DNA of 64,000 nt from Gemmatimonadaceae bacterium. GTDB lineage: Bacteria; Gemmatimonadota; Gemmatimonadetes; Gemmatimonadales; Gemmatimonadaceae. The DNA lies in the NCBI GenBank assembly GCA_016720905.1, contig JADKJT010000008.1, forward strand, positions 175,325 through 239,324, written 5' to 3'. How positions within the stretch are numbered: the stretch's first letter is position 1; every line of letters begins with the position of its first letter. The notes below the pieces were generated by a model. That model made no database searches. It was not told the DNA's origin and saw only the letters and a list, made by a program, of their open reading frames with translations. Positions 55,097 through 63,497 of this stretch are shown here, piece after piece. A program made the translations under genes and the position numbers.

Positions 55097-56392
55097 GTGC
55101 TTCCCGGCGAAGTTGTAGGCGTGCTTACCGGACCTCTGTCAGATCAGGACCCGCGTCGCGTGCCCGTGACGGTCGAACGTCGCGCCGCACGCATCGCGGG
55201 TTTCGTCCTGTTGATCAGCGCGGTGATATTCGCCGCGCTCGTCAGCAGGACCCCACGGCAGCATGGCGACTGGGGCACACAGGATTTCATCGAGTACTGG
55301 GCAGCCAATCAGGTGGTGGCCGCTCATGGAAATCCCTACGACGCGGTGCAGATGCTGGCGGTCGAACAGGCCTCAGGTCGCACCGACAGCATCCCGTTTA
55401 TGATGTGGAACCCGCCATGGCTGCTGGTGCTCATGCAGCGGGTGCTCCGCCTCCCGTTTCCATCTGCCGCCGCCGCGTGGATTGGCGTGAACATCATCAT
55501 GAACACCGTGGCGTGTGTGCTGATCGTGTCCGGCTACCGGCGATCACGACTCTCCGCGCCCGACATCGTCCCGGCGGTGCTGGCCAGTCTGCTCTCGGTT
55601 CCGATGGTGATGACCATCCAGCTGGGGCAGGTCAGCCTGCTGCTGCTGCTCGCGGTCGCACTTTTATACTGGGCCATGCGCGCCCGTCGCGACCTCATCG
55701 CCGGCCTGGCGCTGGCCATGCTTTCCGTGAAACCACACCTGTTTCTGCTGGTGGTGGTGCTGGTCGCCATCGAGGTGGTACGCGCCAGGCGATGGCGTCT
55801 GGTCGTTGGCGCTGTCGCCGGGATATCGGCCCTGCTGATTGCCGTGCTGCTTCGCGCATCGTCCCTGATGTCGAACTGGACGCATGGTCTGTCCGAACCA
55901 CCCGCTGGCGCCCCAGCGGCCAGCACCTGGCGCACGCCGAACCTACCGAACGTCATTCGCGAACTCCTCGCGCAGTGGACCGGACACGGACCGTCCTGGC
56001 CCCTCACCGTCATTCCGTTGGTCGCCGCCGTGCTATGTGCGATCTGGTTGTGGCGGCGACCTCACGCACACGCCTTGGACGAGTTGTTGCCGTCGGTGTT
56101 GTGCCTGTCCGTGATTGCTGCGCCATTTGGCTGGACCTTCGACCACGTGGTGCTGGCGGTGCCTCAGATCATCATCCTCGTCCGCGCGTTTGCTGAAGTG
56201 AACTCGGTAGCGCGACGATGGATGCTCATCGGTGCGGTGACCACGTGTCACCTCGGCCTCGTGGTGCAGTCGCAGACCACAGGAACCGACTATTTCGGGT
56301 TCTGGTGGTTTCCACCGGCAGTGCTGGGAATCTGGGTGTTTTCGTCAAGGTTCATCTCGCTTGCGGCGCGAGTGGATTTCCCCTCGCGTTAG
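55097..56392 (+). CDS. GT87-family (DUF2029) membrane glycosyltransferase-like protein
   Basis: 431 residues from a GTG at 55097; later in-frame starts are possible. About 10 helices. The family motif DFIEYWAANQVVAAHGNPYD follows the first helix, with the acidic residue expected to be catalytic, and SVKPHLFLLVVVLV lies mid-protein, equivalent to the K-P-(N/H) motif of GT87 mannosyltransferases. Its stop overlaps the stop of the convergent GT87 gene within TTAG. Confidence 0.8.
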   Translation: MLPGEVVGVLTGPLSDQDPRRVPVTVERRAARIAGFVLLISAVIFAALVSRTPRQHGDWGTQDFIEYWAANQVVAAHGNPYDAVQMLAVEQASGRTDSIPFMMWNPPWLLVLMQRVLRLPFPSAAAAWIGVNIIMNTVACVLIVSGYRRSRLSAPDIVPAVLASLLSVPMVMTIQLGQVSLLLLLAVALLYWAMRARRDLIAGLALAMLSVKPHLFLLVVVLVAIEVVRARRWRLVVGAVAGISALLIAVLLRASSLMSNWTHGLSEPPAGAPAASTWRTPNLPNVIRELLAQWTGHGPSWPLTVIPLVAAVLCAIWLWRRPHAHALDELLPSVLCLSVIAAPFGWTFDHVVLAVPQIIILVRAFAEVNSVARRWMLIGAVTTCHLGLVVQSQTTGTDYFGFWWFPPAVLGIWVFSSRFISLAARVDFPSR

Positions 56393-56900
56393 CGTTTCCG
56401 GCTCTCCTGCCGCCACTGCCACAGCACCAGCAAGAGCGCCGGCATATAGATCAGCCAGATCACCGACGGGGCGGCGGCGCGGACCACCGACTGCCCTTCA
56501 CGCAGGAAGAGGTACCATGTCAGCGCCGCCAGTTGACTGCACCCTGTAAGGAAGATCGACTGCTTTCTGGTGCGCGGGATGAGCCAGAGGAGCAAGGTGT
56601 CATAGAAGAACAGCAACTGTGGAATGAGACTCATTGCCAGCAGGAGCCTTCCCGATGTACGTCTCCAGCCAATGGCCGACAACAATAACAGAAATCCACC
56701 GAACTGCTGCACCGGCTGGACATGCACGCGCGTATCCACCACATCGGCACGCAACACGTGCAACCAATGCGCCGGCCAGGCGGGAAAAACCAGCAAGCTC
56801 ACCCCAACGAACGCCGTGGCGGAGACCGCCGCGCGCACACTCGGCCGGCGCGCGAAGAGCGCAAGTCCGATGTTGGGCTTCAGTGCCGCCAGCAGGCCTG
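56389..56900 (-). pseudogene. 3' part of the double GT87 gene (frameshifted)
   Basis: This stretch continues the second GT87 module after an extra base near 56900. In the restored frame it reads GLLAALKPNIGLALF and then membrane helices matching module 1 (FFYDTLLLWLIPRTRKQS against FFYDQLLLWLVPRTLKQS), ending at the stop at 56389. Removing one base gives a single 668-residue protein (2007 bases = 669 codons). Confidence 0.7.
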
Positions 56901-58396
56901 GCCGAAGGCGCGAACGCCATGAGCATTACCAACGGCGAGAATTGCGCCAGCAGGGCCGTCAGCACGAATGAGGAACTGGCAAACACATGCACGCGCCAGA
57001 GTCCGTCGTGCGTGATGAAGAAGGCCAGCAACCCGGCGGAAAGGCCGAGGAAGATTGCCGACGCCACGCCGAGTGGCAGCGCGGCCAACGGCACCGCGGC
57101 CAGCACCGCGGTGAAGGGGTAGTACAGGGTGGTTTCCTTCGCCAATGCCTCGGCGCCGGTGCCCATCACCAGGTAGGGATTCTGCCCGTCGAGAAAGAGC
57201 CGGGCGGCCGCGTGCGGGAAATAGAAGTCCGCCAGCGACCCGGGACGGAGCGAACAGAGCCAGCAGAAGGCACCGCTAATCAGGCCGATGGCAATGGCTG
57301 TCCACACACGGTGTCGAAGCGCAACGGGCCGCGCATCCGGTGAGGGTTCATCGTCGTGGCTCAACACTCGCCAGAGCGCCACGGCCGTTGCGCGAACGTT
57401 CACGCGGTCGCCATCGCGCGTCGATCGTGCCACCAATTCCCACAACAGCACGGCCAGCGCCGGGAAGTACAGTGAATACGCATACGGCACGGCCTGCTCG
57501 ACGTAATTCGCGTCGCCGCGGGCGACGACTCGCCACCACACGAAGAACACGCCGAAGCTCCAGATCGACATCAGCAAGGACTGTTTGAGCGTTCGCGGTA
57601 CCAGCCAGAGCAGCAGCTGGTCATAGAAGAACAAGGCTTGCGGCACGATGCTCATGATCGCCAGCAGGCGCCCCTCCGGACGGCGCCACGAAAGCAGTGA
57701 CGCGGCAAGCAGGAAGCCGCCGGGACGCAGCAACGGTACGAATTTCTCTTCGCGATGCGACACATTGGCCAACCATTCGATAGGCCAGCGCGGCATGACG
57801 ACCAGGCTGATCACCAACAGCGCGATCGCGCCGAACACGGCGCGCCTTGATGGCCTGGCGCCAAATACCGCGAGCCCGATGTTGGGCTTGGCAGAGACGA
57901 TGAAGCCGACGGTCGGAATGAGGGCGGCCGCGACCAGCATCGGCGACCATTGGCCCAGTGAAAGCGCCAACAGGAAGGGCGCCGACAAAAAGAGTGGCAG
58001 ACGATCCGCCCCCGTCCGCGCCAGTCCATACGCGGCCAGTCCGGCGGACAGCCCGATGAAAACGCCACCGGCCACAGCCAGCGGCAGCAGAGCGAAGGGA
58101 ATCAGGAGTAGCAGAGCCGGCAGTGGATACAGCGTGGGATCGTGACCAGGATTCGCGGGACCCTCGGCGATCACCGTGTATGGATCGCCGCCGTCGAGCA
58201 GGGTTCTGGCCGCCGACCAGTAGTGAAAGAAGTCCGAGGGGGCATCCGGGCGACTCAGGAAGACCCACGCACACAGGCCGCTCACGATGGCCGTGGCGAG
58301 CGCAATCTGGAGCGACCGCCGGGCCGCCAAAGGCCGCCCCGCGGTCCAGTCGCGGAGATTCACGGTGGATATCCAACTCGTCTTATCACTATCCAT
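56600..58396 (-). CDS. Tandem two-module GT87-family glycosyltransferase-like protein, 5' part
   Basis: Starts at ATG 58396. Module 1 (to about residue 330) has DFFHYWSAARTLLDGGDPYT and SAKPNIGLAVFG. Module 2 begins near residue 360 with DFYFPHAAARLFLDGQNPYL, so the gene arose by fusion or duplication. After QFSPLVMLMAFAPSARP the frame is lost at about 56900 and the last ~100 residues to 56600 are spurious. The split could be real or a sequencing error; the 3' segment is listed separately. The gene is convergent with the GT87 gene at 55097 and divergent from the pilin gene. Confidence 0.7.
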   Translation of the reverse strand: MDSDKTSWISTVNLRDWTAGRPLAARRSLQIALATAIVSGLCAWVFLSRPDAPSDFFHYWSAARTLLDGGDPYTVIAEGPANPGHDPTLYPLPALLLLIPFALLPLAVAGGVFIGLSAGLAAYGLARTGADRLPLFLSAPFLLALSLGQWSPMLVAAALIPTVGFIVSAKPNIGLAVFGARPSRRAVFGAIALLVISLVVMPRWPIEWLANVSHREEKFVPLLRPGGFLLAASLLSWRRPEGRLLAIMSIVPQALFFYDQLLLWLVPRTLKQSLLMSIWSFGVFFVWWRVVARGDANYVEQAVPYAYSLYFPALAVLLWELVARSTRDGDRVNVRATAVALWRVLSHDDEPSPDARPVALRHRVWTAIAIGLISGAFCWLCSLRPGSLADFYFPHAAARLFLDGQNPYLVMGTGAEALAKETTLYYPFTAVLAAVPLAALPLGVASAIFLGLSAGLLAFFITHDGLWRVHVFASSSFVLTALLAQFSPLVMLMAFAPSARPAGGTEAQHRTCALRAPAECARGGLRHGVRWGELAGFSRLAGALVARVACRCGGYARACPAGAAVRWISVIVVGHWLETYIGKAPAGNESHSTVAVLL

Positions 58397-58755
58397 ATTC
58401 TGGAAATCGCTTCTGTTCGTGTGGGATGAGATCGACAAGTGCGTGGCATGCACGCAACTATGGGCGAGCAAGCCTCACCAATGTGTCGTTCAAGAGAGGC
58501 TGAAAGCGGGAAGGGACTCAGCGCGTGGCTGATCGTCCAAAGGGTTCCGTAACACGTTGAATAGAAATACTTTAAATGGTATCGGACGAGGTCATTTGAA
58601 GGCGACTGACCGCGATCGATTGAGCGCACTGCATGGTATACGCTCGACTAGGTGCCACTGTCACGTTATTTGCTTCTAGGGGATCTAGATCGTTTGGACT
58701 AGCAAGAGCGCAGTAGTGACCGTCATTCGCCTTCATCACCTTCGGAGAACATCGT

Positions 58756-58923
58756 ATGAACCTCGTTCGCAAGTTCCTCAAGTCTGACGACGCCATCGCC
58801 GTCACTGAGTACGCGCTCCTGATCGCGCTGGTCGCGGTCGTGCTGGTCGCGGTCGTGTTGGCGTTCGGCACCGGTATCAGCTCCTGGTTCAAGAAGAAGA
58901 CCGATTCGATCACGACCGTCTAA
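58756..58923 (+). CDS. flp: Flp/Fap-type pilin
   Basis: 55 residues. ATG 58756 with GGAG upstream. The sequence MNLVRKFLKSDDAIAVTEYA is a short leader followed by a hydrophobic helix (LLIALVAVVLVAVVLAFG) and a basic tail. Glu at +5 and Tyr at +6 after the presumed cut (A|IAVTEY) match Flp pilins, except that the residue before the cut is Ala instead of Gly. It is the major subunit of a Tad pilus used for surface attachment, and the peptidase is encoded downstream. Confidence 0.9.
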   Translation: MNLVRKFLKSDDAIAVTEYALLIALVAVVLVAVVLAFGTGISSWFKKKTDSITTV

Positions 58924-58991
58924 GTCATCGGCCATCTGAATGAACGGCATTCGGAGGAGCGTTTTCCGGTAGATTCACCATGAATGTTGGA

Positions 58992-59031
58992 CGAGGTGGT
59001 GCACTACTTTTCGAAGGTAGTGCACCACTCG
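58992..59031 (+). terminator. Strong stem-loop after the pilin gene
   Basis: GTGGTGCACTAC (58996-59007), loop TTTTCGAAG, GTAGTGCACCAC (59017-59028): a perfect 12-bp stem, extended by CGA/TCG across one bulged G. It lies 70 bases after flp and before the peptidase start. It probably attenuates transcription or stabilises the pilin mRNA so that pilin exceeds the machinery. Confidence 0.65.
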
Positions 59032-59099
59032 TTGTTTCCGCCCTGACAGACACCGAAATTCGTCCCCGAGTCTTGGGGAACGCGGAGCAGCGCATTCGT

Positions 59100-59642
59100 A
59101 TGTTTGGAGTGACCGCGTACGGCCCTTGGTGGGGAGCACTTTTTACCGGGTTGCTCTTGGTAGCCTGCGTCACCGACGTTCGGGCCCGACGAATCCCGAA
59201 CGCCCTAGTGGTGGTTATCCTCCTCTCGGGCGTGGCGTTCTCTGTCTCGACGTGGCCGCTGTCGGTGGCCCTCCTCCGCAGTGTGGAAGGGGTCGGACTG
59301 GGCTTCGCCATCTGGGTCGCGTTCTGGCTGCTAGGGATGCTCGGTGCCGGAGACGTCAAGTTCTTTGCGGCGGCCGGAGCGTGGCTGGGACCGGGACCAA
59401 CCTGGCGTGCCGCCTTGATCGCGGCGCTGCTTGGTGGCGTACTGGCTGTCTTCACGCTTTTGCGCCAGCGTCGTCTGCAGGCCGGAGTGGAGCGCACGGC
59501 TCTTGCGTTATCATCTCGCTCGTTGGGCGTCCTTGGTGCAACGGGCGACGACCGGCCGGGACTGAAACGGCACCTGCCGTATGGTGTCGCTCTGGCCGGT
59601 GGTGCGCTCGTGGCAGCGTGGTTTCCGAAAATCTTGGCATAG
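59100..59642 (+). CDS. cpaA: Prepilin peptidase (A24, TadV/CpaA)
   Basis: 180 residues from ATG 59100. The open frame reaches back to 58980, but that part runs through the hairpin and adds no hydrophobic segment. About six helices. The two catalytic aspartates are in VACVTDVRARRIPN and in the GAGD motif MLGAGDVKFFAAAG. It cleaves the leader of Flp-type pilins at the inner membrane. Confidence 0.85.
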   Translation: MFGVTAYGPWWGALFTGLLLVACVTDVRARRIPNALVVVILLSGVAFSVSTWPLSVALLRSVEGVGLGFAIWVAFWLLGMLGAGDVKFFAAAGAWLGPGPTWRAALIAALLGGVLAVFTLLRQRRLQAGVERTALALSSRSLGVLGATGDDRPGLKRHLPYGVALAGGALVAAWFPKILA

Positions 59643-59650
59643 GAGCCGGT

Positions 59651-60073
59651 ATGCGCTGGATGCGGAGTCGATGGCGTGCCTTTCGGAACCAGCAACACGG
59701 CGCCGCCGTTGTCGAGTTCGCGCTTGTCGTGCCCATCTTTTTCCTGCTGGTGTGGGGCGGGTTGAGCTTCTCACGGGCGTACCAGCGACTGAACGTCCTG
59801 ACCGGCGCGTTGCGCGAAGGCGCCCGATACGGCGCGACATTGAGTGCCGGGACCATCGGGGCCGTAGAGGACTCTGCCAGAGCCCGAATCACTATCTATT
59901 CGACGGCCTTCGGATTTCCGGTGGACCCGAATCAGGTCACGGCAGCGCTGGTTGGCAACGAGGTGCGGGTCAGCGTCACGAATTACCCATTGTTCGCCGA
60001 TCTGACCGGATTCAGCGTGCTCAGCACCATTACAGTCACTCGGCAGGCCATTTTTCGTTGGGAACGTTCGTAG
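59651..60073 (+). CDS. TadE-like pseudopilin
   Basis: 140 residues from ATG 59651, with AGGAG just upstream and 8 bases after cpaA. The TadE-type start is QQHGAAVVEFALVVPIFFLL, with Gly before the likely cleavage and the conserved Glu at +5, followed by YQRLNVLTGALREGARYGA. It is a minor pilin of the Tad apparatus. No second TadE/F is seen in the window. Confidence 0.85.
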   Translation: MRWMRSRWRAFRNQQHGAAVVEFALVVPIFFLLVWGGLSFSRAYQRLNVLTGALREGARYGATLSAGTIGAVEDSARARITIYSTAFGFPVDPNQVTAALVGNEVRVSVTNYPLFADLTGFSVLSTITVTRQAIFRWERS

Positions 60074-60123
60074 AATACAATCGCATTGGGGCGTTCGTCG
60101 GTCTCCAGGAGACACCGTAGCAC

Positions 60124-61053
60124 ATGGCCATTCGCAGGTATTCATCTGTTCTGATCGCATCGCTTTTCGTCGCCGCCATCGCGACGTATTTGGTGTTTCG
60201 GTACATCAATGCCAGCACGGCGCGTAATCAGATCGCGACGCGCCCCGTGGTGGTCGCTGCCAAGGACATCGCCGAGGGTGCCGAAATCCAGGAAGCCGAC
60301 GTACGCGTTGAGCAGTGGCCCGAACCCGTGGTTCCCGAGAACGCGTTCGAGACCCCCGTGCGGGTGAGCGGACGCGTGTCACATGTGGCCATCTATGCGG
60401 GCGAGGCAATCGTGCCGGGTCGGCTGGCTCCCGAAGGCGCGGCGCCAGGGCTGGAAGCCAAGATCACCCCGGGAAAGCGGGCGATGGGGGTGCGTATCAA
60501 TGATGTGTCGGGCATGAACGGCATGATCCAGCCCAACAGTCGCGTGGACATCCTGCTCACCCTCGGGGCGAGCAGCACGGGTGAACCGCGATCGGCCAAG
60601 CTGTTCATGGAGAACATGCGCGTACTGGCCATGGGTGCTGAGGTGACCCGCGGGGCCGACGGACGCGTAACGCCAAGTGGAGTGGCCACGATTGAGGTGA
60701 CCCCGGAAGAGTCGGAACTGCTGGCCGTTGCCACCGCGCGCGGACAAATCCAGCTCGTGTTGCGGGGATTCTCCGAAGCCGGTGATGCGAACGCCAGGAA
60801 GTCCAATACCAGCAACGCCGCCGCCATGTTGCGCGAGACGGTACCGACGCCGCCGCCGCCGGCCGCCCGTCCGGCACCGCGCACGTCGACACCGGCACCG
60901 CGGGCCGAACCCATTGTGCCATCGGTACCAGTCCCCGTGGTAAAGGCTCCCGCAGTACCGGATTCGCTGACCGTGCAGGTGTGGCGAGGGGCCAAACGAC
61001 AGGATGAAAAGCTCAAGAAGGACACCATCAAACGCGACACAATCCGGCCCTGA
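60124..61053 (+). CDS. cpaB: Flp pilus assembly protein CpaB/RcpC
   Basis: 309 residues from ATG 60124. One N-terminal helix (IASLFVAAIATYLVFRYI), a SAF domain (about 38-105, VVVAAKDIAEGAEIQEADVR, then AGEAIVPGRL), and the RcpC-like block GKRAMGVRINDVSGMNGMI with NSRVDILLTL. The C-terminus is a long Pro/Ala-rich linker. It acts in the periplasm to support the secretin. Confidence 0.9.
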   Translation: MAIRRYSSVLIASLFVAAIATYLVFRYINASTARNQIATRPVVVAAKDIAEGAEIQEADVRVEQWPEPVVPENAFETPVRVSGRVSHVAIYAGEAIVPGRLAPEGAAPGLEAKITPGKRAMGVRINDVSGMNGMIQPNSRVDILLTLGASSTGEPRSAKLFMENMRVLAMGAEVTRGADGRVTPSGVATIEVTPEESELLAVATARGQIQLVLRGFSEAGDANARKSNTSNAAAMLRETVPTPPPPAARPAPRTSTPAPRAEPIVPSVPVPVVKAPAVPDSLTVQVWRGAKRQDEKLKKDTIKRDTIRP

Positions 61054-61105
61054 ACCTGACGCCGTCTGTTCGTCAGTCTTAGGCCGCACTGCACGGAGAA
61101 ATCGC

Positions 61106-62275
61106 TTGACCACACCAATCATGAATCGACTACATCGGGTCGCGCGCCGCGTGGCTGTCCTGGCGGTGTTCCTGTTCGCCAATCCGGCGCGGGCCCAGCT
61201 GGCTGACACGCCCGTCAAACCGCTGTCGTTGTCTGTCGGCCGCGCTTATCCGCTACGCACCGACGAAAATGTCACCAAGGTGTCGATCGCACTGCCGGAT
61301 ATCGCCGACGTGGTGGTGATTTCCGCCCGGGAAGTCCTGATCAACGCCATGAAACTTGGCGAGACCGACGCCATCCTCTGGTTTGCCGACGGGACCCGCG
61401 CGCACTATCGGATTACCGTGCATTCACCGTCCGATCGCAAGCAAATCGCGATCGGCGTGAAATTCGCCGAAGTGCGTCGCGACGCGCTACGCAACCTCGG
61501 CGTGTCCGCCGTCTGGCGTGACAAGAGCACGCGCACCGGTACGGGCATCTTCAATACCGATCAACCCATCGACAGGACCACGGGCGACGTCACGCTGCCG
61601 TCGTCGGCACGATTCCTGACCGTGTTGTCCGACCTGGGCACGACCAGTGTGCTCGCCTTCCTCGATGCCGAAGAACAGCGCGGCAACGCACGCCTGTTGG
61701 CTGAACCCAACATCATCGCCGGCAATCTCGAATCCGCCTCGTTCCTCGCTGGCGGCGAAGTGCCGGTGCCCGTCGTGCAAGGCGGGGGCGCCGGGGGCGC
61801 CAACAACGGCATCACCATCCAGTATCGCGAGTTCGGCATACGACTGTCATTCGTGGCCGAAATCATCAGCGACAGCCTGATCAAGCTCATTTTTACGCCG
61901 GAAGTTTCGAGTCTCGATTTTTCGAATGGCGTGGTGCTGTCCGGGTTCCGCATTCCGGCATTTCGCACCCGTCGCATTACCAGCACGCTCGACGTGCGTC
62001 GCGATCAGAGTTTGATTGTGTCTGGTCTGTTCTCTGACGATGAGCAGAGGGTGCGCAGCGGCGTGCCCTTGCTCAAGGACATCCCCATTCTCGGTGCCTT
62101 GTTTTCGAGCTCATCCTTCCAGCGCAACGAATCCGAGCTGGTGGTGGTCGTGACGCCGGTCCTCATCGATCCGATGAATCCGCGTGAACAGGATCTGGTG
62201 CGGTCCAAACCGGATACGACACGACCGGCCATGGATGCGCTCAAGAAGCGTCTTCCGCCCACCAAGAAACCGTGA
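61106..62275 (+). CDS. cpaC: Type II/IV-type secretin of the Tad pilus (CpaC/RcpA)
   Basis: 389 residues from a TTG at 61106 with GGAG 7 bases upstream; ATG 61121 is the alternative and lacks a site. Signal peptide (VAVLAVFLFANPARAQ), an N-terminal BON-like / N0 domain (GRAYPLRTDENVTKVSIALP), and the secretin core with AGGEVPVPVVQGG and GITIQYREFGIRLSF, ending with SELVVVVTPVLIDPM. It forms the outer-membrane channel of the pilus. Confidence 0.9.
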   Translation: MTTPIMNRLHRVARRVAVLAVFLFANPARAQLADTPVKPLSLSVGRAYPLRTDENVTKVSIALPDIADVVVISAREVLINAMKLGETDAILWFADGTRAHYRITVHSPSDRKQIAIGVKFAEVRRDALRNLGVSAVWRDKSTRTGTGIFNTDQPIDRTTGDVTLPSSARFLTVLSDLGTTSVLAFLDAEEQRGNARLLAEPNIIAGNLESASFLAGGEVPVPVVQGGGAGGANNGITIQYREFGIRLSFVAEIISDSLIKLIFTPEVSSLDFSNGVVLSGFRIPAFRTRRITSTLDVRRDQSLIVSGLFSDDEQRVRSGVPLLKDIPILGALFSSSSFQRNESELVVVVTPVLIDPMNPREQDLVRSKPDTTRPAMDALKKRLPPTKKP

Positions 62276-62297
62276 TCGGCATTCGCATGGAGTTCGC

Positions 62298-63497
62298 TTG
62301 AGCCGTCAGGCCCTTGTCGTCGGAGCGTCCGCTGCGGACGACTCCGTGCTCGATTCGACGCTGCATCGATTTGGCTATGTCCGCATGCTACGGGCCGATT
62401 CCATGTCGCAGGCGATCGAGCGGCATGGACGAGTGCCGGTGGACCTGTTGGTGTTGCCACTCGACGACGTCGATGATGCCGGACTCGCGGCGATCGATCG
62501 CACCGTCTGGCGCGAACATGAACTGAGGGTCATCGCCACCGGTCCGGTTGCCGATCCCCGGTTGATGCTGCGCGCGATGCGCGCGGGAATCCAGGAGTTT
62601 CTCGTTCGGCCGCTCGTGGAGGAGGAGTGCCACAGCGCGGTCGATCGACTGCACAAGCGCGTGGACCCGGCCGAATCGAAGGGGCAGGTATTCGCCGTGT
62701 ACAGCGCCAAGGGCGGCGTTGGCGTGAGTACCGTGGCCGTCAACCTGGCGAGCACCATTGCCACCCTGCATCCGGCGTCCCGCGTGTCCGTGGCGGATAT
62801 TGGTGTCCCCGGCGGCGACGCCAGCATTCTGCTCAACCTGCGCCCCACCTACAATCTCGGCGACCTCGCCTCGAAGATTGATCGCCTTGACGATGAACTG
62901 CTGAACTCGGTGCTCACTCCGGCCGGTGATGGATTGTGGATGCTCGCCGCAACCGAGCGCCCGGAAGACGGCGAAGGCATCAGTGCGAAAGTGATTGCGA
63001 CAGTGGTGGCGCAACTGCGATCCACATTTGCGTTCACCGTCCTGGATTGCGAGCACCAGTTGAACGACCGCACGTTGGCCGCGCTTGACGCCGCCGACCG
63101 CATTCTGCTGTTGACCGAACTGCAGGTGCCCGCCATGCGCTCGACGCAGCGGACACTGGGGATGTTCCGACGTCTCGGGTATCCCACCGAGAAGATTGCG
63201 GTGGTCATCAACCGCTACCGGTCGGGCGACGTGGTCTCGTCGGCCGAAGCGGCCGAAGTGTTCAAGGAGGAGATTTTCTTCAAGGTGCCGAACGACTACA
63301 AGATCGTCTCGGAAGCCGGCACCGCCGGCGTGCCGGTCGAAATCAAGGATCCCAATTCGCCGTTGACGTTCGCCTATCGCCAACTGGCGCAGAAGCTCGC
63401 CGGCGGGACCATCCCGTTCGCCGCACCGCACGCCGCCCAGAATGGATCGCGGGCTGGTCTGCGCGGCCTGTTTGCGCGAAAGAGAACCGGCGCATGA
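62298..63497 (+). CDS. cpaE: CpaE/TadZ-type pilus-assembly ATPase (ParA/MinD-like)
   Basis: 399 residues from a TTG at 62298 with GGAG upstream. The N-terminal ~120 residues form a receiver-like domain without a full phospho-acceptor set. The ATPase domain has the deviant Walker A in VYSAKGGVGVSTVAVNLAS and LLLTELQVPAMRSTQRTL. It directs the pilus machine to its site in the cell, likely at a pole. Its stop overlaps the next start (ATGA). Confidence 0.9.
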   Translation: MSRQALVVGASAADDSVLDSTLHRFGYVRMLRADSMSQAIERHGRVPVDLLVLPLDDVDDAGLAAIDRTVWREHELRVIATGPVADPRLMLRAMRAGIQEFLVRPLVEEECHSAVDRLHKRVDPAESKGQVFAVYSAKGGVGVSTVAVNLASTIATLHPASRVSVADIGVPGGDASILLNLRPTYNLGDLASKIDRLDDELLNSVLTPAGDGLWMLAATERPEDGEGISAKVIATVVAQLRSTFAFTVLDCEHQLNDRTLAALDAADRILLLTELQVPAMRSTQRTLGMFRRLGYPTEKIAVVINRYRSGDVVSSAEAAEVFKEEIFFKVPNDYKIVSEAGTAGVPVEIKDPNSPLTFAYRQLAQKLAGGTIPFAAPHAAQNGSRAGLRGLFARKRTGA

